A DNA stretch of 64,000 nt. It comes from Fragilaria crotonensis (Eukaryota; Bacillariophyta; Fragilariophyceae; Fragilariales; Fragilariaceae). Made by a program: the position numbers and the translations under genes. The notes under the pieces were generated by a model. It saw nothing but the letters and a program-made list of their open reading frames with translations, did no database searches and had not been told where the DNA came from. Positions 43,396 through 53,799 of the stretch are shown here, one piece after another; position 1 is the first letter of the stretch; every line of letters starts with the position of its first letter. Location of the stretch: contig JAKSYS010000182.1 of the NCBI GenBank assembly GCA_022925895.1, positions 1 through 64,000 of the forward strand, written 5' to 3'.

Positions 43396-44656
43396 ATGTG
43401 CATGAACGCGATGAGAGTATTGTCACGGTTCTTGTTGACGTTTCTGACCGTGCACCTTTCGTCAGGAGGCACCAGGACGCCCACGCTGCCACGTCCAGCA
43501 ACTCGCCGCCCAACAACTCGTCGTCCAACAACTCGTCGTCCAACAACCCGTCGTCCAACAACTCGTCGTCCAACAACCCGTCGTCCAACAACACGCCGTC
43601 CAACAACACGCCGCCCAACAACACGCCGCCCAACAACACGCCGTCCAACAACACGCCGCCCAACAACGCGCCGCCCAACAACTCGCCGTCCAACAACATT
43701 TAAATTCAATCAGTGCACAACCACTGATGACTGTTGCAATGGGCTAGACACTATCTGCGATTTGAATGTCAACGAAGTGCTCTTCGCTGGAACGCACAAT
43801 TCATATGCGTCTCAAGATGAAGGCTTTCAATTCCTGTATGCTAATCAAGTCACAAAGGTGGAAGACCAAATGGATGCTGGATATCGTGCCATCAATCTCG
43901 ACATCTGTAGCTGCAGCAACGCGCTGGTTTTGTGCCACAACAGTTGTTTCATGACCAGGAGCACCACCGAAGTATTCACAGGAATGGTATCGTTTTTAGA
44001 CAACAATCCAACCGAAATCTTGCTCGTCACGTTGGAACTCAACCCCGATATGGATCAACCAGTCGATTTGTACGATGTCTACGCGGAAATGCAAGGTGTT
44101 ACTGGCTTTGTCGAGTACCTCTACGTTCACTCAAGCTCGTCGACAACTTGGCCGACGTTGCGCGAGCTGAAGGAGGCTGGAAAGGTAAGAGATTATAAAT
44201 GTTAACGCATTGCCGGCGCTTCATAGGTGATTTATCGCTAACCTGAGGTTCCGGCAGAGAATGTTGGTCTTTCACTACAGAGGCCCGCAGTGTTTTTCAG
44301 CTGACCCATGTCCTGATGGCCTGCACTACTGGTTTTCCTATGCCTATGAAACGATGTATGCCTTCGACACTGTCGATGCCATAACGTCGGACTACACTGC
44401 CAGTTGCAGCCCCGATCGCGGCGCCGATGGCACGAAAGCTTTCTACGGCATCAACCACTTTCTCAGTCTTCCAAACAGCGACGCCGCGAAAGAATTGGGA
44501 ACAGTATCCATGTTAAACCAACGCATCAAAAAGTGTTCGGCTGTCAACAATAATCAACCTGTTAGTGCCATTCTGGTGGACTTCGCCTCCAAAACCAGTT
44601 TGCTGGAGGTGACACAGGTTCACAACAAAGCATTAGCCAGTCGTCGTGCTGCGTAA
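43396..44656 (+). CDS. Secreted PI-PLC X-domain-like protein with (RPTT)n linker
   Basis: Exons 43396-44184 and 44258-44656 (73-bp intron, GTAAGA...CGGCAG, phase 0) give 395 residues. Start at 43396, or the methionine at 43411 directly before the signal peptide [19 protein letters not shown] Thr/Arg/Pro linker of about 14 TRRPT units follows. A short Cys motif (CTTTDDCC) precedes the PLC-like phosphodiesterase domain: GTHNSYAS (first catalytic His), [22 protein letters not shown] (second His region), [11 protein letters not shown], and after the intron [18 protein letters not shown]. It likely acts outside the cell or at the wall on phosphoinositide- or GPI-like substrates, as inferred from the PLCXD family. 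The linker could be O-glycosylated. The frame is intact. Confidence 0.85.
43491..43700 (+). repeat. 15-bp minisatellite encoding TRRPT
   Basis: About 14 imperfect units of CGTCCAACAACTCGC/T. The 15-bp period keeps frame, and all registers are stop-free on both strands, which explains the long shadow frames here. The broken copy at 24.5 kb has about two units, so unit number has changed since duplication. Confidence 0.9.
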
Positions 44657-45346
44657 ACCGACCCAATGTCACTGCGTATCGAAGCACGCAAAGCGTTTCA
44701 CAATCTGATGTGGATTGCGGCTATGGAGGGTGTAGTATGGAGCAGTTCAGTCCGTGATCCTGCTTGCACACATTTTCTTATTCCAGGTTTGATACACCAT
44801 GGTCGGAGTAGTCGTAGGTCGTAGGTATCACTTGTATACCATCTGCTCTACTAAAAGGGCAACGGTACGTGTAGTTTGTTGTCCAAGGACTCCGAGCATA
44901 CCTGGTAATTTACGCGGGTACGCGGGGTGGCTCCAGAATGACGAGGGAGTTCACCCGACAGCCGATATGAGACATGAATGATGTGTCTATGAACATCTGC
45001 AATGAACTATAAAGTATGCATACATCTCATTCATGAATGATACAGCTACAAGGAATGCTGGTATGATAGGTAATGGTACTCGCATGCAATTGACAACGGA
45101 CTGCAGTACGGCAGTACGTGCAGTTCCTGTAACAGTACAGTTTGGTACAGTCCTACGGTAGAGTACAAAATCTAACTATGCAATACGGAATACGGTAGAG
45201 GCATGTTGTGTTGGCGCAGGAATTCCATCGCGAGAGATCCATCACACAACCAGAAACTCAACATTCCCTCTGGCGCCATCTCACTGGCAACTGACGACCA
45301 CGCGGTGGCTCGACGACGGGGAGCATTTGCTCTAAACTTCACCAAC
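44657..45346. other. Intergenic between PI-PLC-X gene and PPR gene
   Basis: Shared with 25456-26068 through the segmental duplication up to about 45236. It holds the PLC 3' UTR and the PPR 5' region. A frame upstream of the chosen PPR start is open but lacks a signal peptide at its own start, so I treat it as leader. Confidence 0.5.
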
Positions 45347-48300
45347 ATGCGACTACTCCTGCTATGGTTGTTTCTATCTGATTCGACAAGAGCATTTACA
45401 AGTGCTCCCAAGGGATGGAGATTGCAGCTGACGAATTGTAAGGCTCGGTTGAAGCAAGTCGCTGAGTCGGCCGGTGCCGATGAGGCGAGCTCAGTAGCCA
45501 CAACAAAGTCTGCTGCCAAGAAATTTAACGAGGTTGTGACCAAAAATAGACCCAACGTTGTGAGGAAGAAGACGGCGTGGGAACACGCATGGGTTCCTAA
45601 TGGCGAACGACGAGAAAAAGTCAAGTCCCTAATCAAAGAGATGCAACGAGAGCATCTCCGTTCATATCACAAAGATACAAAGGACTGGGAGGATGTCAAG
45701 GTTTTTCTCGAAGATGGAATGGATATCCTTGTGCAGTGGGCTCAGCTTGGTGAAGGCGCACGATGTGAAACGTTGGCTAATGAGATGCTAGATCGATGCG
45801 CAAGCTGGATGACGAATTGGTTGGAGTACTATGATTTGCAGGTGAAAATTCGACGCCGTGTTTTACATGCCTATTACAACCAGCTACAAAGGATTACCTG
45901 GAATGGCACATCCAAGAAACCAAAATTTCAGCTGTCAAGTAGTGAAGCTATGTTGGGTCGAGAAGTTCTGGAGAAAGCAGATGCGGCTCTTCAGCTAATG
46001 GAGCGCCTCTCGCTTGACTATGTCATGAAAGCTCGCGACCAAAGCAAAAATATGCGACCGCTGTTGGATGCCAGTGATTACGCGCCACTGATATTGGGCT
46101 ACAATCAAGTCGGTGGAAAAGCAGTGCCTGCCTTACATGCTCTACGACGGCTCACGAATCTCTTCGACCGAAGCGATCACCTCGAGAGGCTAGCACCATC
46201 AACATCGCTCTACTTGGCAGTCTGCAAGGCGATTTTCAACTACAGTGACGCACAAGACTGGCAAAATCGCGTGGGCAAGAGCCAAACCGAAATGGTCGAC
46301 CTTTTGTGCAAGGAATGCGTCGAATATTCCCGCCAATTTCCTAGCCTTTTGCAATCCAACATAAATCTGTACAACGTTGCACTTGATGGCTGGAGCAAGG
46401 CTTTGCCTCCAATTACACGGGAACGTGGTATAGCGTCTTCTTCAAGAGTGTTTGGCAACAATGATAATCAAAGCAAGATTGATCAAGTGGCGAACAGTGT
46501 GTCAGACTTGTATTGTATGCTTCACGAAGACGGTTTAATCCCCAACGCGAAAACGTTTACAAGTCTCATTTACGCCTTCACAAAAAGTGGTAAAATTGAC
46601 GAAGCCTATGTACTGAAGGAAAAGCTGGTTGCTAGGTTGTCGGCAGATCCTGAAATTAAGGAAAAGTTGATGGGCGAGCCCTGCGCATGCTTGCGACGGG
46701 TCTGGCTCGAAGCATTCCCTCTACCGCGGATGAATCATTGAGAGTGGCAAAGGCTGAACAGGTTGAAAATATTGTTGATGCTCTTTGGAACCTTGACAAT
46801 GCTGGATATTCCGACGTGGCACCTGATGTCTTCCTCTACACCACTGCGGCTGACGCCTGGGCTTCTGCGCAATCAAGTCAATCGTCCTTGCGAGCACAGA
46901 TGCTGCTGGATGACTTGAATGCAAGGTACGAATCTAGTGGAAAAGTGGAGACCTTGCAACCAGATATTGGGGTCTACAACGCCGTGATCAAAGCTATCGC
47001 AATCCAGCCTGGCCTTATTGGTGCTGCTGAAAAGGCTGGCTCCATCGTCAAAACTTTGGAGGATGAGCGCAACATCCGTCCTGACGTCAACACTTATAAT
47101 GCTCTTGTGCAAGCTTGTGTTGCGTCTCCAGCGGATATCGTCAAAGCTGAGCAAACACTGGATCGGATGATACTCACGGGAAGACCGGCTCCAAATGAGC
47201 GAACATATTCTATCATCATTCACGCTCTTTTGGCTACACTCGGCGGCACGGCACGCGCGGAGGCCATTTTGGATCGCATGGAGCAACAATTCCTACCTCG
47301 CGCATCCTTGTATGAACAGATTATTGCCTCGTGGTGCGAGGAGGCGGGGATGGCTTCGCGAGCACGACAACTGCTGGAACGCATGGAGGTGATGTTCCTG
47401 ACACAAGGTAATAACGAAAGCTTGCGCCCTAATCGTTCACTGTACAACATGGTGATTCAAGCCTTGGAGGACCAACTTGAAACGGCGGCAGCTGCAATTG
47501 TGAGAACTAAGCGCGAAGAAATGTTCGGCAATGCCATACTTTACCGAAAGATACGATCAAACAATCAGGTTTTCGCAACTTTAAAGGAAGTTGGTGCTAA
47601 TTTGTCGGGAATCGGAGGTGCTCCATCCGGGAACACCTCTAACTTTAATTATGTACTGGCCCAACTTGCCGACTGCGGCAAAATATGGGCTGGACTTCGT
47701 GCTGAGGATATCCTGAACTACATGCTTGAGCTCACCTTTAAGCGCAAGAATCGTGATGCTGCGCCCAACATAATCACATTCAACACTGTTATGGCTGCCT
47801 GGGCGAAAAGCGAACATGCACTTGCAGGAGAGAAAGCCTCCGAGTTGATGAAAAAGCTTGACGACTTGCACGACATGGGTCTTCTAGAAGACGTTGTTGC
47901 TGACCGTGTAACGTACAACACATTGATGAATGCTTATGCGAAATCATCAGACGTTCCAGATTCTGGTCCCAAAGCTCAGGAATGCTTCGAAAAGCTTCGC
48001 CGACTTTATGAGGAAACTGGCGACGAGATGTACAAGCCAGATCTGATCAGTTACTCAACATTGCTCAGTGCTTGGGCAAGAAGCGACGATGTCGGCGCGG
48101 CCAAGACCGCAGAGGGAATACTTTTGAGAATGCACGCGGATTATACCGCGGACGACGCAAACCCTAAACCCAACACTGCCTGCTTCAACGAAGTTCTGTA
48201 CGCTTGGGCACGTTCTCGAGACGCCAATGCCTCGGAGCGTGCTGAAATGGTGCTGCATTTGATGGAGGATATGAAGAATTCCGGCAACTCTGACGTCGTC

Positions 48301-49407
48301 CCAAGTACTCGAACGTACAATATTGTGCTGTTGGCGCTTTCGAATAGCCCAGATCAGGATTCACCAATACGTGCAATGAAATTACTTGACGAAATGAAAA
48401 GGATGAGCGGATCCAAACCCGACGCTGTGAGTTACAACACTGCCATCTCAGCCTTCACGAAGAAAGGCTTGGTAAATGCAGCGCTACAAATGCTTGAGGA
48501 ATTATTCGTTCGAAAAGATGTCGTCCTCGACAGCAAGTTCTTTTCAACCTTGATATATTCTCTCGCTCAGACTCAAGCCTCAGATGCACCAATAGTTGCC
48601 GAACGTATTCTCTCAGATCTGCTGGAGAGGCAACACATCGAGGTCACCACGGAGATTTGCAATGCCCTTATCAACTGTTGGGGCCGAAGCAGCTCCTCTG
48701 ATCCATACAGCCGCGCGCTCCGAGCGGAAGAGATTTTGACTGAAATGCTTCAGGGCAAGTTTTCGCTTTCAGCTCCACCAGACGAAGTCACCTTTACTTC
48801 AGTAATTGACATTTGGGCCAAGAGCGGAGATCCCGAGGCAGCCGATCGAGCCGAAGGTGTTCTCAGTAAAATGGATGGCATCGCCAAACCAAATGTGAAG
48901 ACGTATACAGCTACTATTCAAGCCTACGCTCGAAGCCAGGATCGCGACAAAGCGAAACGCGCTCAAGAGTTGTTGCAGCGCATGAAACGCGACTTCATTA
49001 GCGGCAACCAAGACGCCGAGCCGAACATTTATGTATACAACGCTGTCTTGAATGCGGCTGAGTTCACTGTTGGCAACGAAGCGGAGTTGGAAGTCGCCTT
49101 CCAGGTAGCATGCGAAACGTTTGATGAAGTGCGATCCTCGGAAGGCTTGAAACCAGATCACGTCACGTACGGCACCTTTATGGGTGTGATCTCTCAACTC
49201 ATGCCTGAAAGTGATATTCGCAACGACATGGTGCAACTGGTCTTCCGTAGATGTTGTGCGGATGGACAACTTGCCCCGGTGGTAATGAAGAAATTCAAGG
49301 AGGCCGCCGACACAACACAGTTCGTATCACTGGTGGGTAAGGGGAACATCACTGAAGCCAACCTCCCGAAGGAATGGACATGTAACGTACGAGGTGCTCG
49401 ACAGTAA
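45347..49407 (+). CDS. Plastid-targeted pentatricopeptide repeat (PPR) protein, one frame change
   Basis: The start at 45347 is chosen because it opens a signal peptide (MRLLLLWLFLSDSTRA) followed by FTSAPKGWRLQ, the A|F junction of diatom bipartite plastid targeting. Next come a helical N-terminal region and about 15-20 PPR-type repeats with clear YN/FN-x-x-x-x-A-(W/Y)-A-K/R-S motifs: TFTSLIYAFTKSG, VYNAVIKAIA, TYNALVQACV, TFNTVMAAWAKSE, TYNTLMNAYAKSS, SYSTLLSAWARSD, TYNIVLLALSNS, SYNTAISAFTKKG, TFTSVIDIWAKSG, TYTATIQAYARSQ. Total about 1,350 residues. The frame changes between about 46680 and 46740 (first frame ends at 46741, second is open from 46687), within one repeat linker; no canonical intron fits, so it is a real mutation or a sequence error. 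PPR proteins bind organellar RNA for processing or stability. Confidence 0.85.
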
Positions 49408-50799
49408 TGCAGAACACTGGTTTGGGGTGTTCGCGTTTCACGCTCACGACCTGCGCTTAGATTTTCCAACGAAGCGCTTCGTCTTCAATCGATGAGCGAT
49501 TGAAGTAAGCAAAGGCAAAATGACCTCATAACGAATGTCTCTCAGACAGAATGGTTTGTCAATGCTCATTTCGAGGAAGGTTTTGATCGGGTGGAACAAC
49601 ACCTGCAGAATGGTTGGTCGTCAACACGTCAAAATCTGACGAATGTCGTACTTGTACGCTTTGTCCGGTAATCAAACTTCGCGCAACATCGATTGTTTAG
49701 CGAAGCAACTGACAAGGACCATGGCAAAATAGTTGTCCGAAAGTATCGAGAATGAAACAAGCATGACCAAACTCTTAGAAAACTGAGACGTAGCTGTACT
49801 CTGGTATTGTACAGCTCCTCGTAAACCGTTGCTGCGATTCGAGCGAACTCGAAACAAGCGATGTTTGTAACACTTTAGCGTGGTATTCTTCAGGCCACGT
49901 GCACTTGTCATAGTATGTTAGCAGACATCTATTGTTGCTGTGCTTCGTGAGATCTGAAAGCGACTTTATGTTGGCCGGTTTTAAGTATCCGACCACTCGA
50001 TAACAGCTGGATGGAACGTCGCAGTAGCATAGCGCTGGACTTGGCAATCAACTGGCCAACTTTCAAGAGTCGATCCCTGGAACTACCAAGACACCGAAAG
50101 AAAATGCGGCGAATCAGAACCGTCCGACGCGACAACTCTGAAAGCCTTCGCCTGTGCGTTCTTGTTTTTTCCATGTCGGATGCGATGTATCGCCACAAGC
50201 ATTCTGACACCAATTGCAACCACAAGGAGGGCAGCAATAAAAAAGTTTCGATTCCTACAGGAGTGACCTCTAGTTGGGCGCTTCTACCAAAATGTCATCC
50301 ATTGGTGTTGATTAAACGAAAGGTCCAATGGAGGGAGCGCCATCTTCGTTCGCGACGTGAGCATTCTAAGCAGAAGCGTGCAGCTTCTTTGGCGGAGACC
50401 GCAGTCGAGACAGCGGCGTTACCTTGCCATCTAACGACCGATCATCGAAGCACACACCACCAAATTCTGAGAACAAAAAATTACCTACTTTAACTTGAGG
50501 CCTCTCAGGATGGTGTCTTCCTAGTGGTGTGAACTTTCGCTTTCGCAAATTCGACGCCATTTTGACTCTCGATTCTTGCGCTCAGATACTGGAAAAGTAT
50601 CTGGATATTCACCACCAAGGATGTAGCCCGTCCTGCCTGAACTGACTTCATTGAAACCCAAACTCTGAACCAAAGTCGTAAGTCGCTAGCCATGAGCTGA
50701 TCTGATAATTCCTGCGCCGCTCTCAATATCAATTACCGTTTTAGTAGGGACACTTAAGTCGTAGCGCACGAGTAGGGCGAGAAAACTTGACCGTTATCG
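49408..50799. other. Intergenic between PPR gene and Ala/Glu-rich membrane protein
   Basis: 1.4 kb separating two convergent genes. A 160-residue + frame (50011-50493) and short - frames overlap here, rich in Arg/Ser without family features. Nothing is supported as a gene. Confidence 0.45.
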
Positions 50800-52649
50800 T
50801 CAACGCCGACGGGCCGACGACCAAACTATCACACCAACAAGTAAAAGGTATACAACAGCGACTACGGGAATCACCCACTCGAATCCGATAATCCAATGTC
50901 GAAGGAGCGGCCAAAGAACCTTAGCATGAGAAAAGCAGGAAAGCATAATGGGAATCATACAAGACAAGAGCAAGCCTTCCAAAGGAATGAGGAGGTCTTT
51001 CCACGAATACCGTGGTGTCGAAGTCCTCTTCGCCATTCTCGTAGAAAAATGATTGGGATGCGATTCGAGCAGTGATGCCCTTTCGTCGATGGTACGCTCG
51101 CGCTCACAGTCAACGATTTCGTCATTTTTATCGAAAGGTTCCGAAATCTGGTCAACAACGCGAAAAGCACAAAAGTGAAGAACGGAGAACACACCCAAGA
51201 AGACCCAAAGAAGGAACAAAGGAACCTGATGAATAACAGAGAGCGCGCTTGATCCGATGGACGTTCCCCGCAGAGTGACCAACAGTATTAGCGCTTCCAA
51301 AATGAAGAGAACCAACATGAACACATAGAGGGCAACCCAATCGCAAATTGGGTAGTGGCGCCTGATCACATCGGGCAGAACGTGAAGCACCGAGCAATGA
51401 GCTGTGGCACCAATCAATCCGAAAATCAGCAGCAACCCCCCTTGCGATCTGGTGTCGTAAGCATCTGATCCATCAAGTATATGCAAGGCCTCAAGATGAC
51501 TCATGGCTGATCCTGTTGTTGACAAGAAAACCAACACGTGAACGATGCTGTAACTCAGATCACGCAAGCGATTTGGTGGACAGCAACAGCTATACCAGGA
51601 TTCCTTTGATTTGCCGATTGTTTCAGAAGCAATAGTTGCAACGAAGGAAGCCAAACCACCAAGAACTCTTGTCACACACTTAATTCCAAAATACGAAAGT
51701 GCACAAAGTCCAGCGGCACTCGACAGAATCGCCTGTTGCGCTGCTGACAAGCCATGCTGAGCCGCTTTCTCAAGGGATGCATCTGCACTGGCTTCCTCCT
51801 CCTCTGCATTCATTTGCATTTCATTCGCCAAAGCTTCTTGCTCTTCGGCCTCGATGTGCAATGCTATCGACTCCGCCTCATCTCGCTCTGCCTCTTGGTG
51901 ATCTGACAGCGCATCCTCTTCGGCGAGCTTTGCTTTAGTGTTCAGAACAACAGCGGCCTCTTCATCAGATGTGGCTAAAGCCTCAGATTCGGCAGCGTTT
52001 GCCACAGCAAGTCGTTCATCTTCGCGAGCCGCGGCTGCAGCACTTGTGGCCGCTACAGCCTCGGCAACTTCGGCCGCTGCTGCAGTAGCAAGTGACACTT
52101 CCGCAATGCCCCCAACAACATCACAAACAACATCTAATAGTGGGAGAAATTCGCATACTACCACGGCGGATCCATCACTAACTTCCTCAGCTTCGTAACG
52201 GGATGCAGCCACAGCAGCTTCTTCAGCAACGGCGCCTTCTGCATCTGCAACTTCTTCATCGGCAGCTGCTCGTATGGCATCAGTTTCTGCGGCAATCTGC
52301 TCTTCTCTGGCCTTGAGATTCAACGCCTTGGAGCCTTCTTCTTCGTTGGCAGCCGATACCTCCAACGCCTCAGCTTCTCCCTCCAACACTGCTGCACGAC
52401 TTTTCAACGATTGGCTTTCGCTTTCGTCTGCGGTCGCTTGAGCCGATTCCGCAGCTGCCTCACTAGCATCCGCGACAGCTGATGTTTGCAGAAAAACTGC
52501 TTCGGAGGACAATCTGGTCATTTCATCCACATGATGTTGCATAGAGGATTGAAATCGACCGGATTGAACTGCCATGCCCACAAGGGCACCATAGGACGCA
52601 GCGGCACTGCAAGCAGGACACTCAAATTGTGAACACTTAGTGCACACGT
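50800..52649 (-). CDS. Ala/Glu-rich coiled-coil protein with about seven membrane spans
   Basis: A 615-residue open frame that begins with a non-ATG codon, so it is probably a downstream exon rather than the full gene. The N-terminus CTKCSQFECPACSAAAS is Cys-rich. Residues about 40-310 are Ala/Glu/Ser-rich, mostly helical (EAEALEVSAANEEE, AEEEEASADASLEKAA). The second half carries hydrophobic helices (AILSSAAGLCALSYFGIK, IVHVLVFLSTTG, LLLIFGLIGATAH, WVALYVFMLVLFILEALILL, LFLLWVFLGVFSVLHF, LLLSCMIPIMLSCF, WVIPVVAVVYLLLVGVIVW) and a basic C-terminus SSARRR. No known family recognised. A probable upstream exon is seen at 52685-52787 and the Copia element starts right behind it. Confidence 0.65.
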
Positions 52650-52684
52650 CTTCTTTCCTTCATGTCAGACCAAATACTTACCGC

Positions 52685-52787
52685 GCACTTGGCCACATAC
52701 GACTCGTAAGCCACGTTATATGCCTGAGTGAGTCCAATTGTTGTCAACAATCCAGCGACTGGTCTATCAAAAGAAGAGAGGATCCAC
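52685..52787 (-). CDS. Probable upstream exon of the membrane protein, cut by the Copia insertion
   Basis: Reading leftward, this stretch is open as ...FDRPVAGLLTTIGLTQAYNVAYESYVAKCA and then meets GTAAGT at 52684-52679. An in-phase acceptor (CACTAAG) near 52638 would join it to CSQFECPACS with a short 47-bp intron. The exon's 5' side ends at the retrotransposon boundary (52788). Beyond the element (from 59076) the continuation meets a stop quickly, so the original 5' end or another intron there is unresolved. The splice model is tentative. Confidence 0.4.
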
Positions 52788-53166
52788 TGTTGGAGAAGGA
52801 CGATCTGGAGAACATGGATACATTGCTACTGGAGTAATCGGTACAAGTACGGTTCCTGGAGGCGACTGTAAGGCCGAAGACGTGACGAAACCAACTTGGG
52901 CGGATATAGTACGTAAACCTGCGGTTGCGGGTAACGGGAAGAGCGTACCGGTGGTTTTAAGTAAGAGAACTGCCGGTAGCGATAAACGTACCAAGAGTAT
53001 GAGTGTTTTGATGAGATCATTCTCTCAAAACAATCCAGTTAATAGAATCAAGGTTTGATTGACTTTGATCTCTGTTTCCAATTTACTTTGAGCGTTTACG
53101 GCATTGAGAATTGAGACACTTGGTTCAAGGCCTACTGTGTTGTCGTGAATACTAGAGAAAACAACA
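52788..53166 (+). repeat. Copia 5' LTR (379 bp)
   Basis: Direct repeat of 58693-59075, beginning TGTTGGAGAAGG and ending GAAAACAACA. Confidence 0.92.
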
Positions 53167-53217
53167 TTGTTTTGAGAGAAAACACATTTTCTAACATACC
53201 CTAAGTTTCGTTAACCT

Positions 53218-53598
53218 ATGGACAGAAGCAACAAAATTGAAGAATTGACGACGCAACTACGAAACATATCACTCCGACTGGCGCAGCTGGAAGCCGCAAC
53301 AAGTCGTGAGAGCAATCGGAGCAGCGCTGAAACAGCAGCAGCACCGAGCAGCACCAGCGCTGAAACAGCAGCAGCAACAAGCAGCGCTACGAGAGCAGCA
53401 GCACCCATCATCCAAAAGGGTGACCGACTGAACATCCTCAACAAGGTGAACAAACCACAGAACTGGACCGGAGAGTGGGACCAGGCCAAAGCACAGAAGG
53501 CGACAGTAACACACTTCTACAGAGGCCAGGTACACTTCGTCACCGACAACGGCATACGCACGTGGCGCGCAGTTAACAACCTCTCAAAGGCAGAATGA
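53218..53598 (+). other. Copia part: small ORF upstream of Gag
   Basis: A short frame of about 126 residues with an N-terminal coiled coil (KIEELTTQLRNISLRLAQLE), an Ala/Ser-rich middle and a small globular end (GDRLNILNKV, VHFVTDNGIRTWRAVNNL). I do not recognise a family. Its place between the LTR and Gag suggests an accessory ORF of this CoDi-like lineage. Confidence 0.5.
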
Positions 53599-53799
53599 GT
53601 GCCCACCCGGACACAACAGCCAGTGGGGGAAGTACAGCGGGCAGTCGAAGCAACACCAGCACGGGACGCAACGGAACGAACCGTCCTCGCGGGAACCGAG
53701 GAGGCACCACCAACCGACAAACTAACGCAGGAGGCGCGGCGCAACAGGCGCCAGCGACCCGCAATCGCCCCATCTTCAAGGGCAACACCGAAGGGATGT

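Larger units (their letters stand above)
43381..45236 (+). repeat. Segmental duplication, copy 2 (intact PI-PLC-X locus)
   Basis: Direct-orientation counterpart of 24411-26068. The homology runs from just before the signal peptide to just before the PPR gene, so the duplicated block took the PLC gene and intergenic DNA but not the PPR gene. Confidence 0.85.

Noticed and set aside
43338-43709. Long minus-strand VVGRR and LLGG repeat frames and the + strand SNN frame
   Set aside because: These are shadow frames of the 15-bp TRRPT minisatellite, open in all registers because of the repeat.
50011-50493. 160-residue + frame in the PPR/membrane-protein gap
   Set aside because: It has no domain, signal or splice support, is Arg/Ser-rich, and overlaps equally plausible minus frames.
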